A stretch of 64,000 nucleotides of DNA. It comes from Lates calcarifer. Lineage: Eukaryota > Chordata > Actinopteri > Centropomidae. Positions 26,961 through 39,727 of the stretch are shown piece by piece; the stretch's first letter is position 1; each line of letters opens with the position of its first letter. The notes below the pieces were generated by a model. It had not been told where the DNA came from and did not search any database. It worked only from the letters and a program-made list of their open reading frames with translations. The stretch is from contig NC_066838.1 in NCBI RefSeq assembly GCF_001640805.2, positions 4,172,101 to 4,236,100 of the forward strand. Direction: 5' to 3'. A program made the position numbers and the translations under genes.

Positions 26961-29145
26961 CTGAAATACATTTAAAAATCTGGTGGGCTTTCTTGTCTTA
27001 TCTTTGGGCGATGAGAGTGAAATGACAAAGTGACAACAAGCTTGAGTCATTGCCCCGGGACAGAAAAAGTTCCAGCACTTGACTCCACAAATCGTTGTTA
27101 TTTGGCTCAGAGCCAAGATGTTTTTCTTAGGACTTGGTAGAGACCAAAAACAGAGCTAAAGAGGACGAATATCACACTAACTTTTGCCACGTGGTCATAA
27201 AAATCTGATATTGTAGGTTTACTTTGCAGTCCATGAAAGACATCCAGCATTAGTCCTGCCAGCTTGGCTAAAAATGAGATGTGGTGTAGTGTTGTAGTAG
27301 TAGTGTTGCTGCTACAGTGAGCTTCAGAGATGCTGTTCATTTAAAAATCTATACAGCTGTATGGAGGACCCCCATATGCTTTGACAGCATATTGCCATAA
27401 TGCTGGCTGTAGCTTTACAGTGATTCCCTGCAGACTTGTTTGTCATTTCATTCCACATCATATGAAGCAGTTCATGTGAAAGGCTTACGTTGGCACTCAG
27501 TCATTTTAATTAACAGCCACCATAATTATATCTTTCCCTTATCTCAACACTCTCAAACTCCCTTCTCTCTTTTCTCCTCGTCTCTCCAGTCCCTCCCCCA
27601 TTTTCTCTGTTTTCTTTCACAAACTTGGCAAGAAAACAGGTCTTATGAGGTTTTCCAGAGGTCTGGCTCACGGAAATGTCAGTTTGGTTCATATTCTGCT
27701 TGAAATGATGAAAGACACACATGGAGGAATTACATGAGCCATTTATAATCTTGCATTTATTTATCCCTGATTTAAGTCTTAATCCTGATTGTTCTAGATT
27801 ACCACCATCAAATAAAAATATCCAAAGCCTGATAAAACATTCTATTATCCACAAAAAGGTTCAAGGTAAAAGTGGTAAGTTTAAATATTTTTGCAGCCGA
27901 TGAGGCCACTGCTGTGTTTATGGATTACATCACCTGTGAACACACATACTGTGTGAACCCCTCAGGTCAAGAAAAGCTTGTAGGATTATAGTATCGTACA
28001 ATGATGTCATTGAGAGGAAGGAGCTGGGTTATACAAACTGACATCATCATCTTGGAAAGATTTGCCAAACATTCTTGTTATTATTTCATTAAGTGACAAA
28101 CTAACACTCTTTTTGAGACAGGTGTACATAATGAAATCCTGCCTTTATTAACTCTGGGTACAGATAATCAAACTACTTAGAAATTTTAGAGGGATGCAGG
28201 GCTTTTTTCCATCAAAGCCCCCCCCCAGCTGTTGCCAAGGGACACAGTAGTAAGACCCAGGAGATTTTGTTTGATATCCCTTATTTATTTGACATGCTGC
28301 TATGTTGTTGTCTGACATGCCCAGGCTTTTGTTGAGCTGAGAGCCGCCAGCAGACAATGATCTCAGTTTAAGGTTGGGTTGGTATTATCCAGCTCTAAGT
28401 CTCTAGATTATTTTGAGATTGGGTGAGGTTCCAGAGAACTGTTTGTGACTTAAGATTTGGACAAATGTCCTTTTGTCTCTACAGTTCATGGGATAAGGGA
28501 AAGCTGTGAGTGCCAGTTGTGGAATTTCCATGTCAGAGTTGCTAGTTTAAAAGAAATGTTTAATAATCCTGTGCAGTAAGGAAGATAAATGAATAAAAAA
28601 CAAGACATATGGATAATGCCTGTACCAACAACAGACATGCATACTAAGAAAAGCAGCCAGAAAGAGTTCAAAGAGGTATTCATACTCATACTGTTGTCAG
28701 GCTGTACCAAAAGCTAATCTAATCAATATTTAACAGGATCAAATGACTACATGTAATATGGAAGGTGTCAGTTGTAGAGACAAACCCACAGAGAATTACC
28801 TACTCACTTTGCAATTCTTTTCTGCTTTAAGGAGCTCATTGTTTTGATTTTATGACTTCTGACTTTTTTGTTTACTGTTTTGATTCACTTGCGACTAGCT
28901 GGTGAACACAGTGAAACATGTAGTAGCTGAATTTGTAGAAACCAAAACAGGGCTAAAAGGAGAGAAAAGTTTGAACTTCTTTTTGGTAGGGGTGCACAAA
29001 AACAACTCCATATGTGATCATTTTGTTTTATTTTCTCTCAAATGTAATAAAATAAATTATTTGGTGACACAACCTCTATATTAACTGTATAAGGAGATAA
29101 TATGTCTTCTTGTTGTGTTCATAGCTTGTTTCCACTGCCTCCATT
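26961..29145. other. Intergenic DNA
   Basis: Nothing beyond short, featureless open frames was seen. A short poly-C run is near 28219. Confidence 0.6.
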
Positions 29146-29149
29146 TGGC

Positions 29150-29445
29150 CAGTCAGTGTGCTACCATGCTCACAATTGCTATCTTTGCGTTTGGCCTTGC
29201 TTTTAGCACTAAACACAATTATTACAATGTAGTTGTTGTGATGCAGTATTTCACCTGAACCTAAAAATATCAACTTCATGGTAGTGCTACATGAAAAGTC
29301 AGGGGATCAACAAAGATATTAGGTTTCATGCTGCAGGAATCGTGAATGTCTGTCCAACATTTCATGTCAAATATCCAGTGGGTATTAAGATGTTTCAGTC
29401 TAGACCAAGTGGTGGACCAACAGACTGGCTAAAAACAGTATGATG
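29150..29445 (+). repeat. Teleost-type dispersed repeat (AAAAGTCAGGGGATCA family)
   Basis: Ordered blocks: GTGCTACCATGCTCACAATT, TTTAGCACTAAACACAA, GAAAAGTCAGGGGATCA, GAATGTCTGT, AGATGTTTCAGTCTAGACCA, GTGGTGGACCAAC and GGCTAAAAAC. These make up a repeat found very widely in fish genomes. It is an old copy with many substitutions. Confidence 0.65.
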
Positions 29446-32400
29446 TGTAAAATGCTTTTTTCCCTTCTCCTTTATTGTCTGTTTTTGCTTCACATCTGGA
29501 TCTGGTTTTTGGATTTTGGTGGCTTAAAATGGTTCATTACTCTCATCGCTCTGCAGTGAACCAGAGTTGAAATATCAACACTGTTTCACAGTTGGGGTCA
29601 CATCTTACGTCAGAAGTGAATTAAACACAGGGTTATTCCTTTCACTCTCTACTATTTGGAAGCACGACTGAGCTGGACTATCCTCTCTGCTCTTATAAGG
29701 AAGGCTTCTTGTCAACTTAGGCACGGATGAGGATGAGAAGCTGTGGGTATGCGGAGATGAGTAAACTCCCCAGAGTCCTGACTTCACCCGATTAGGTGAA
29801 GTCAGGAGAAAACATTAAATGGTCAACTAAGTGTTCTCACTTGACCAAAATAAAAGATACCTTTAAAATGAGATCACTGCAGGAGTCTCCCTTACATAGC
29901 CTCAGTCTTGTGTGTGCTCAGAAGCACAGAGTTGGCCCCAAAGACAGGAAGACCAGCATGCTCTTTACCCTGCTTACGTAAGAACGCTGTGTCTGGGCCA
30001 AGACTAAAAGCCTGATGCTCTTTAAGAGGCTGCGATCAAGCTGTCCACTGTAATTTGAATTAATTTCCTCTCACTCTGCCCCAGTCTCTCACATTCTTTT
30101 GAAGTTGTTCCTCATTATATTAAGGATTTGTTTGCACAGTGTGATTAGAGAGGGCATTGACCAGAGGAAAAGGTTAGTGCATGGTTTTGATATTACCTCA
30201 GCTACTTCTATAATTCTTTATGTGTTACTGCTATATCTACTCTTGTTGTCATGTCAAGGTCTAAGACTGTAAATGTTTGCCAGGACAGATAAAATAACTC
30301 TTTTTGTAATGTTTTTGTTCCCACATACCTGCACTGCATCAGGTAGATAAGTTAATAATTACATGAACTGCACTTAACAAGTCTTAAAGGTCTCATCATT
30401 TACCTAAAGATCACATACTCATGTAGATACACTAAAACAGAACCACTGTTACCTTCTGTTCGACCCATCCCATCTCCCTCATTTGTCACAGTTTTTTCCA
30501 GAGCTTCCGTGTTGACCTTTAGCAGCACATTGCAACACTCTAACCCCATGTGGGTGAGAGATAAAGGCCGGATTCCCAGTAGCAGTGAGCAGTGAAAAGC
30601 CTTTTTTGGTCATATCACAGTAATCGGAGGCCAAATAAGCCAGCTGCTGGGAAGAACTCTGTAGACTCAGCACTGAACTGCATTACTGCTGCTTGACCTA
30701 TCACTGGCAAAATTCATTGGCATGCACTGGCTGTCTTAGCGTGGCTGTTTTGGAGATTTAGATCAAGGAAATAGTTTAGATCCTGATTATTAAATTAAGA
30801 TTTATAAAGCAGTAGATTTTTTTTCCCTCAAGGCCATGACATCTTAAGAATTTTATTTGCTTTCTCGTCTCTTATGTAATGTCTTTGGCAAATACTGTGA
30901 AATAGACATAACCAGACATTTTTGGTTCTCTCAACACAAGGGGGAGTGAAGTGCTAATATTTGCAACATATAAATGGCTGTGCAAACTAGCTTTAACCCT
31001 ACAGAATCATATTATTAACCTATTAACTGTTCATCATCTGTGTCAGAAATGAAAGTCAAACCAGAGAAGAGTGTGCTGTCTCATAGTAATCCAGCAGCAC
31101 ATCCCGTATAGCACTTGCAGGGGGAAGGAACAGACTGTGGCACTTCCTTTCTGTTAGTCATTGCTAAAAGTGGCTCCCTTGGGGACAAACCTTCCACTGG
31201 AGAGGATGTGCTGAAGAATGGGGAAAAGGGTGGAAGTTTACCACAAGATGTTGATAGATGGTAATATTTGGCCCAGCTGAGGTAGTCTCACGCAAATCAA
31301 ATAAATCTAAGTCACAGATCGAACATTCAGATTTCTGTTAATAAAAAGAAACACTAGTACCAATAAAAGTCCAGGAGCTCCTTAGTGTTTGTGTGTCTAC
31401 TTTAGGAGTTGAGACGGTGTCCTGCATGACTGGTCTGCAGTGGACTGTGACAATTTTGTAACACCCCTGCACTTTGTGAGGTTATGGGGGGTGTTGTTGT
31501 GATGACAGACACTGGATGGCCTCTGTTAACACTCTAGGTGGACCGCCATGCACAGTCGAATACAAATACAGACACAGAGAGACACTTGAAAAGAATCCGT
31601 TACAGATGAACATGTCAAGGATGCATTTGGTAAAGACTTATGACATATAAACAAAACTGCTAAAAAGAAAAGAAAAAAACCCATTTGCTGGTATATACTA
31701 TACCATATTCATATGTACTCCAGCAGCTGGCCCATGACTTTTCTCACCTTTCATTATTTGCTGCAACGTTTAACATACAGTCTTTCTCTTTTCTTTTCAC
31801 TGTGTTGCTATGACAACACAGTAAACACAGTGCAACAGGATCCCTGAATGAACCTAACCTTTGACCCACAACTGTACATTCACCTGCTGGTGAGATTAAT
31901 AGCTGCTCATTTTCCCTGAAACTTTGAGCTTGTTCCCACTGCCAAACATCCAAAGCCCCCAAAACACCTTGGGTAAACAATGATGTCAGGTGAGCCTCCG
32001 ATTGCTCTGTCTTCTCAGAGAATATATAGGCAAGTAAAAGGTTTCAAGAAGATGCTTCTTCCTGAAAGGAATGGTGAGGGTTTCCTTTGACTGTCCACCC
32101 AGATTACACTTGATTTGTCTTGTTTGCTAGAAACAGTTCCCTGCGGTTTCATGTTAAGTGTATGAGGAGGTTTATGAGAGAGGTACTAAGTATATTTGTA
32201 GGCAGGAGAACCAAAACAACAAGTCAAAAGAGGCTAAAAACAACATAGGACTGTGCAACTGAGCTATGAGTTGTTTTTATGCAAATTAGTATCACTCCAT
32301 GCATGTTGGAGCAAAAAACGCACACACAAAGTCTCAGCAGAAAATCACAGGTGTATTCATCTTTGAACAAAATGTGATATAAATACATTCAGAAAAGCAA

Positions 32401-33794
32401 CATTGTTTTTTTTCATTCTGTTTAAAGTTACTGCCACAGCAGGAAGCTGCCCACTGTTCTCAGCACAGTCGTGTCAAAGTGAGGGTGTGGAGAGGCTGAT
32501 GGATGGATGAACAGGAACTTGACTTTGACTGCAGAGACAGAGGTCTGCGTCCTATTTCAGTGTTAGGTTCCTTTAAACAATAAAGTTGGTCATTCAGTTA
32601 CCATTACCCATGACCATGATGTTCCCTTGATCTTGACCAGTTTTAGTCATAAAAAGTCAACCGTACCTTAACAGATTATAAAATGTCATTTTAGAATGCA
32701 GCAATGCAAATTTTCTTTCAGGCAAGAGAACTTGATGGGCCAGTCAGAGTGAGAGCAACCATTTTGCTCATCCCATGCATGGGCTTTTATACAAGATTGT
32801 TTAATGCATACCCATTTCTAACTTTTATAACACATCATGGATAAAGGCACAAAATGGGAAAACATAAACATATTCCCTCCCATCTAACCCTGTCAGGGCA
32901 AGTAATAAACTAACAAAAAACAAATATACTTTTCAATTATTATGTGGGAAACCACTCGATTTTAACTGATGACTCATATACCTCATCCCCCTCTTAAATC
33001 CCCCTGGTTTTACTACTGGTGATTAGAGAGAAGATTCAGTCACACCCTTCATGCCCCTTTCTTACTCTCTGTTTGGATTTCGATTTCACATGAGGAAACA
33101 AGCCAAAGCTCTGTCAAGATTATATTACATAGGCCTTTTTGTATGCTAGCAGCATGCATGAAAAGTAAGTATGCAGGTGTGCCTGTGTGTGCCTTTTACC
33201 CGTATCTGTGTGTGTGTGTGTTTAGATGGGCATGCTGTTATGACAGAGGGTCGTTCCAACCTTTGGAACTCTTTAAATGCAGACTCTCCCTTCCTGTGAT
33301 GGAATTCCTCACGTCAAAAAAATTCTCCCAAACAATCGCCATAATTAGAGTTCCCTCTCCAACTGCATCCTGCAGTAAGTGGATTATCTTGGGTTAAATA
33401 AAGAGAATTAATAAGGAGACAAAGAGGTCTCTGTACAAAGTGTCATGGCTGTCCTGAGAAACAAAATCTGATGGTGGTTTTAATTTGTTTTATTTCTTCT
33501 ACCAAACCTTTTTATTATGCTCTGTTGACATTGTGAGCATATCATAAATAATTCAAAAACCACAAGAGGAACTTCTTATCACATAAAAAAACAATAATAC
33601 ATTATTATTTATTTGAGAGAGGATATGAGAGTGAGGGGGTATTTGTCAAAGGTCCTGCCACATTCACACCCACATATGTTTAAGCCAAAATTACACCCAG
33701 ATTGTCCCAAAGTGACCTTAACAACAACAACAAACACATGGAGCCAACATACTTTGACGAAAAGTCTCTTTTCTTTTCTCTATTTACATATTTG
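29446..33794. other. Intergenic DNA
   Basis: No gene supported. Only short open frames without recognisable domains, plus a small GT run near 33210. Confidence 0.6.
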
Positions 33795-34115
33795 CCAGTC
33801 ACTTCTCAATCAGCATATTAACATGCTCATAATGCTAACATGCTGATACCACGCAAGCGTCATAGCCCATTTATGTTCAACATCTTTGTTTAGCTTGTTA
33901 ATCCTAACAATTGCTAATTTACACAACATACAAACTACAGGTGAGGCTATGTGAAAGTGAGTGGTTTATATTATTATTTAGTTTTGGATGAATAAAAAAT
34001 GTTGACTTGATGTACAGATCTGATGGTGCTAGAGTCAGTAGAATTCACAGACCTAAATGTTACATGCCAATATATCAAGTAGATGTAGAGATATTTAATT
34101 TAACACATGAATTTA
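33795..34115 (+). repeat. Teleost-type dispersed repeat, second copy of the family at 29.2 kb
   Basis: Starts with CATGCTCATAATGCTAACATG and CTGATACC. It continues with TTTAGCTTGTTAATCC, AATTGCTAATTTACACAAC, a GTGAGGCTATG block and a GATGGTGCTAGAGTCAGTAG block. These correspond to the head and middle of the same family, in the same orientation. Confidence 0.55.
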
Positions 34116-35059
34116 ATACAACTGGATATACTGGCCTTCACCTGACGTTCTGTTAAGTGACATAATATAAATATAACCTAGGCTCTCCTTTACCTTACGC
34201 TGAAAAGCACCAGGTATGCTCACTCCCGAGGGTGCCCAGCATTCTTCAACCAGTGTGATGGAGAACCCAGTGTGTTCCCCACAGCCACAGCATCAGGTGA
34301 AGGAGAGTCTGATGCTGTTGTCAGAAGGCTGTGTGTGAGCTGCAAGAGTTCAGCGAGGCAGACACACTGGTGAAGATGTGCTGCCAAGTTTCCAGATCAA
34401 GTTATCTCCTGATTTATATTCTCATAATTAATGACAGGTTTCCTCAGAAAACAGCAGTTCTGGAGACAGTGATGATTGCTGGTGTTGTTTCACTAGTCTC
34501 ACTTGTTGGTAGTGATAAGAAAGTTCCAGGGACATTCATGTGACTATTTAACAAAATATTTTCTGTATCATGGCATGAGCTTAACTAACTATAAAGTGTA
34601 TGCATGTTTGCAAACAATATGTCACTAGTAAACAGATGGAGGTATTTTTACTGGGTAAAGTCGGTGACTGATAGCAGCTTGACAACCTAGACTTTTGGAA
34701 TGGGATAAAAACAGTATATTTCTCAATAAGTCATTGTAGCTTCCTTGCTACCCAGTTATTCGTGTCCCTTTTGAAAATGTAGGATGGTACGTTCTGTCAC
34801 TCACACTCCACAGAACTATGGGCCACCATGGAGCTTGTGGACAGGAGGGTGTGTGAGTGAGGTTGGAGAGAAAAGTTAGGGTGGAGTTGGATCTGTGGCC
34901 TTGAGGAGTTTATAGGTCCTTGTTGCCACTGAGTGCTGCTATAAACTCCACATGGCTTATTTAACACCTTGCATTTTGTAAAAATCATAATGAGAAACAC
35001 TAGAGAGACACAGTAGTTCAAAATATATAGATGTGTAGAATCTTTCCTACTGCACACTG

Positions 35060-35112
35060 TTGTTGTGATATGGCGCTATATAAATAAAATTGAATTGAAT
35101 TGAATTGAAATT
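35060..35112 (+). repeat. Repeat tail (GCGCTATATAAATAAAATTG + GAATTG units)
   Basis: Same 3' tail as at about 7530-7556, here preceded by TTGTTGTGATATG. It is a truncated insertion of the same kind of element. Confidence 0.6.
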
Positions 35113-35378
35113 ATGACTTGTTGAAACCCTGACAATGTCATGCCCGTGCAAACTGGGCCCTGATATACAAGACAGTGGAATAGAAAAATATACTTTACTG
35201 TATCTTATAAACTTTTCTCTCTTTTACCTCAGAGCAGATTGAGTGGTGTGGTCCCACTTGCAGTTTTAATCATTTACCCTTCGCTCTGGAATGTGACTTA
35301 GTTACTCATTCAAAGAATGTCAAGGTTAATGAAACTGCTACAGATAACAAGATTCAAGTATATATGAATCATAAAACG

Positions 35379-35660
35379 TCACTTGTTTGGAAGGGAAGAA
35401 GAATCGACTCTGTTGCTTCGTGAAGATAAAGTATTTGCTTCATCATGGGCAAAGCTGGATGCTTTTATATCGTTGAACTCAGCAGCATCTTTTTGCAGGA
35501 GTCGTTTCAGGCTGGATTCATCTACAGCAGAGAGCTGCTCTGCTGTATTTTTAGCAGAGGATAGGCGGTAATCATCTTTCTCCTTTGGGTGTACGGCTTG
35601 CGACTTTCTGGTCACCAAGTTCTTTTTGGTTAGTTTCCACGGAAACCAGATGAATGAGTC
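35379..35660 (-). CDS. Hypothetical coding-like frame, possible terminal exon
   Basis: The minus strand stays open for about 100 codons up to a TGA at 35379-35381. Composition looks coding: mixed, charged residues (Lys, Glu, Asp, Ser, Ala rich), no low-complexity run, and amphipathic stretches such as the one with SSLKRLLQKDAAEF. No ATG starts the frame, so it would need an upstream exon. A pyrimidine-rich acceptor candidate (CTTGTTTAG) lies just before 35660. I do not recognise the protein, and the opposite strand is also partly open. It could be a 3'-terminal exon of an unknown gene, an exon relic, or chance. Confidence 0.25.
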   Translation of the reverse strand, partial: DSFIWFPWKLTKKNLVTRKSQAVHPKEKDDYRLSSAKNTAEQLSAVDESSLKRLLQKDAAEFNDIKASSFAHDEANTLSSRSNRVDSSSLPNK

Positions 35661-37230
35661 ACTAAACAAGTTCAGCCAATTCAGCCTTCAGTTTTGGAGG
35701 CCAGCCTTGGATTTCCAGCTCGCTCCTCATGCAACAGGACTGGAAAATGAAAACGGGGGAGAGAAAACGGTGGCTGGATGTCGGCATACTGCCCAGTTTT
35801 GTTCTTACTCAATCCGCCCTCTGCACCTCCTCCTTCTCTGCCTCGTTCACATCCCTGCTCTCCCACACTCCTGTTTTCCCTCTTTTCCTCAGTCTTGTTC
35901 AGTTTCGTCCTCACATTCACTTTTTTACCCTCCATCTCCTCACCTCTCCTGTGCCCTCAACCTACACAACTCAAAGAACTTCTGCACTTTGGCAAGACTT
36001 AAAATAGATTTAAAACATGATTTTCTGTTCCCAGAAGTCTTTTAAGGTGACATTAGTATGTTTACTCATCATGTTTGAGATGCTGTGACAGGCCAAAGAT
36101 CTCATTTTGGTGAGTCAGTCTTTCAATGTGCAGAGCATTTACCCACCACTGTTTGGATTCTGATTGCAGGTTTTGATTATGAACACTTCCTGTGGGCCGT
36201 CTGTGTCTAGAACAGAGTGTTTATTCTACCAAATAGAGTGAATTCACTGAAGCATCAATTCTTTGATTCTTTTCCCACAATCTCACATCCTTCCTCCTGC
36301 CACTGTTCTTGTTTCTCACCCATTACTTTCATTTTTCTTTCACATAAGGCCTGCTCCACCCCTCAGACCTGCTGACCCCATGTCCAAATGTGTCCTGTGC
36401 ACACAAACACAAACACAAACACACACACAGACGCACACCACACCCTTCTCCTTCCACCACTGGTCCCTAACATTTCCCCCTCTTTTGCTCCCACTGGGAG
36501 GAGGTCCCACTGTGTTGGGAGCAATGCATTACTGACTGACTCACACCCGACACACCCAGCAGATGTGTGAGGTAGAGGGAAAGATCAAGAACGTGTGTGT
36601 GTGTGAGAGAGAGAGAGAGAGCAAGCGATAGATGATTCATGGTTTATCTATGTCAAGCCTCTTAACTGTTTTACCACGGAAAAGGGAGATTGACATGACA
36701 CAGAGGTCGTTTATATTGCAGGCCTCTGACCTGCTGTGACTGACTCATACACGACTGCGAGAAAGTTCTGAATGAACTTTTACGTTCCAGCTACAACAGT
36801 TTATCTTAACTCATGATAGCTGCTGATAACTCTCTAAGAGGTCTGTTCTTATTAAAATAAAATAAAAAGGTCTGTAATCCTGTCAAGGGAAAAGGGAGGA
36901 GGCTCATGAATTTCAGCACTCTGTGTGATGCAATGTGCTTGCAACATTTGGTATGTGGTGTGTTTTTAACATGTAAAATGTATTCACATTTTTTTGTGAT
37001 TGCAACATTTATCAGGGACATGGGCGACACATTATGTAGGCTACGTGTCAGAAGATACATTTTTTCCACTCTGGATGACATCTTTTAATAATAACGTCTG
37101 TTGGGTTTTTCTTCATCTGAGCAGCAATGAAATGTCATATTTTAATCTCGGTCTAGTTACACTAGTTAGGCAGAGGAGTTGAAGCTTCACCCTTTTCCAT
37201 GGTAATCGACATCCATATAAGTATTTGAAT
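35661..37230. other. Intergenic DNA with CA/GT/GA tracts
   Basis: A pyrimidine-rich plus-strand stretch (35800-35960), a CA-rich patch near 36400-36430 and a GT tract followed by GA repeats at 36593-36621. No supported gene. Confidence 0.55.
36593..36621. repeat. Compound (GT)n(GA)n microsatellite
   Basis: GTGTGT run directly followed by GAGAGA units. Confidence 0.85.
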
Positions 37231-37232
37231 TT

Positions 37233-37520
37233 AAAGGATAGGCTCAGAGCTTTTCAAGTTTGTCTTAATCCAGTTCTCAAATGCCCATATGTAGTCACCA
37301 GTTGCTATAATCAGTTCTCCAACTTTATTTTCTGTGTGAAAAAATACATGCTTAAGTTCAACTGAGCAGTCTGGCTCAGCCAAATCAAGTGAAAGTCAAA
37401 GTCTTTTTAGTATGACATTCTCTCTTTTTGAAGACAGTCTTTGCTGAGCTGCAGTGGAGGGATACGTTTTGGACGTCACATGTAGGTTTGTTGTCAGCAC
37501 ACAAAACCAGTAATAAACCT
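37233..37520 (+). repeat. Teleost-type dispersed repeat (AAGGATAGG...TCAAGTTTGTCTT family)
   Basis: Opens with AAAGGATAGGCTCAGAGC and TTTTCAAGTTTGTCTTAA, then CAAATGCCCATATG, later TTTTCTGTGTGAAAAAATAC and a block ending near GAGCTGCAGTGGAGGGATAC. The series resembles a frequent fish interspersed repeat. Boundaries are approximate. Confidence 0.5.
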
Positions 37521-39214
37521 AAATATGACAATTCATTATAGCAACCAAATTTGAATTTGTTTTTTTTCCTCTGCAGCAAAACACCTAACAAAGCACTTTG
37601 AGGCTGATTAAAACACTTGAAAACACTTGCTAGTTTAGCAGCATTAATCCATTATTCAACACTATCTGTAAAAGACTGTAGTTAGACTGGTACTTTCTCT
37701 ATTTAAAAAGAATGATTAATGTTGCAAACATATAATTGATTGTTTATTTCTCAAATATACAAAGATGACCCCCAGTTTTTCTAACATAATTTCCAGAAAA
37801 AATATTATTTCCTGTCCAGTATGGTACTAGGTTATGATATTTGGTGAGTGAAAAGATGTCAGTGACATTAATGTAGCTGTGCAGGTTGTTTTAATGTGAA
37901 ATAACAACCTTTAAAATGATATTTATATTTTATATTTCTTTCAGTGACAAAAATATTAACTGCTCCTGAAGGGATGTAAACATCACTCACTACTCCTTTA
38001 CTTATACAAGACAAAACAAAATAAACCCTTGTGACAAGATACCAACTGACTTGAACAATATGAAGCTGAACGAATGAAGTGAAATGAATTACCAAGCTAT
38101 AGTTGAAGTGAAACCTCTTCCTTCTTTTTTTGCATTTGCTGTGTCTTTGTTCATGTGCTTGCAAAATTTTGAGGAAACCTAAAAATACTTATGGTAGAAG
38201 AATTTAATCTAAGAATTGAAGAGTTCTTCCCCTCTCTGTTTTTGATGAGTAACATGACTAAGCAAAGTGAATCATCTCTCTCCATGCAGAGAGCTATTGT
38301 TCAACCAGCCCTCTTTTTGGGGCCCACTGAGGAATTACAGGCATGCAGTGGAGAGGTGCACTTGTACTTTTTATCTATCCTCCCATCGATCTCCCATGTC
38401 TGTTAGTCCACCATCCCTCCTTTTCTACTCATTCACTCTCTCTCTGGTTTGTCTGTCCAGCCTCTTTCAGTGAGACCAGAATATGAAGCATCTGGCTGCA
38501 AGGTATGAGCAGCAAAGTCTTAGAGTGTAAGGGAAGGCAGCTTTATAATAGCTAGAAACACACTTTATTACACTAGACACTGACACAAACTGGGAAACTA
38601 TTACTTATTGTCGGCTTCAGTCGGGAGGCCAGTCTCGATAAAATCCTGGCAGGATGATTAATGGCCTGTCTGAGGAATGTTGCAATTGTGGATTACCAAA
38701 AATCGTGACATTGTGCACTGATTTATAAACGCTGAACGCAGGCTGTAAAATCATCCCCAAATTTCCCATCCAATTACCAAAATCTGTCGCTCCCCACATC
38801 TCTGTTAACAACATATGAAATAACCTATTATCATGAAGTTGTGCACTGATTGAACTGAGACCAAAAGAGGCCAGTTTATATCAAAGCGAACACAGGAATT
38901 AGACTGACTAATGTGAATGTAAATAAACAGAAAGCAGAGATACAGCACGGAACTGGCCTGCTCGGACATGGCATGGGAACAGGGGTGTTCTGTCTATAAA
39001 GGGAAAAGGCTAAAGAACTGCAGGTCAGAATGTGAATTTCTCAGAAACTGAAAGAATTTCCTGCGCTCACTGCAGACATGGGTGTGTGGGAGGGTGATGG
39101 CAAGAGGCCAGACAGCCATCACAGTGTATGTTCAGAACAGGGGAGTTGCCTTACAATCTGTATGTCTGCAAGCTGAAGATGTATAATAATTTTCAGCTTC
39201 TGCAAACTTAAAAG
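37521..39214. other. Intergenic DNA upstream of the foldback repeat
   Basis: No gene supported; only short open frames. Confidence 0.6.
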
Positions 39215-39425
39215 AGTAGTTTATTAGCTTAGCTTAACATAATGACTGGAAACAGGTAAAACACCAACAATCCTGGCCAAGGTGGATTTTGTTACGTTTG
39301 GACAGAGTTAGGCTAGCTATTTACCCTGTTTCCAGTCTTTTTGCTAAGCTAAGCTAACTGCTGACTGTAGCTCCATATTCAATGTATGGACAAGAGAGTG
39401 GTATAAATTTTCTCATCTAACCTCC
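39215..39425. repeat. Foldback (inverted) repeat of the TTAGCTTAGC element
   Basis: The left arm (TTAGCTTAGCTTAACATAATG, then ACTGGAAACAGG) reappears inverted in the right arm (CCTGTTTCCAGTCTTTTTGC, then TAAGCTAAGCTAAC). About 60 bases lie between the arms. It sits about 220 bp beyond the 3' end of the first keratin gene and is related to the repeat at 26735. Confidence 0.65.
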
Positions 39426-39661
39426 GAAAAGAAAGATAATAAACATATTTCCCCCCCCCAAAAAAAAAATAAAAAAAAAATTGTTCCTTAATGGAATTAT
39501 GAATGAAGTATATGAAGCATATGAAGTAATCTAAAATATCAATCAATATAACCATGATCAGTGGATAGGAATGGATAACTGTGATTGTAATTATTGCTTT
39601 CCTTCGTAACACAAAGCTAAAAAACAGTCACAGGCATGATGGTACACTTTTTGTTGTTCAT

Positions 39662-39667
39662 TTTATT
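39662..39667 (-). terminator. Polyadenylation signal AATAAA of the keratin gene at 39.7-42.6 kb
   Basis: The minus strand reads AATAAA 61 bases after the TAA stop, giving a very short 3' UTR. No other AATAAA was seen in minus orientation between the stop and this site. Confidence 0.65.
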
Positions 39668-39727
39668 TTTGTTACAAAGAGTTTTTTTTTGTTGTTTGTT
39701 TGTTTCCAGTTTCTATATAACATGGTT

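Noticed and set aside
35626..36045. 139-codon plus-strand frame
   Set aside because: The Ser/Pro/Leu/Phe-rich half comes from a CT-rich stretch; no family resemblance.
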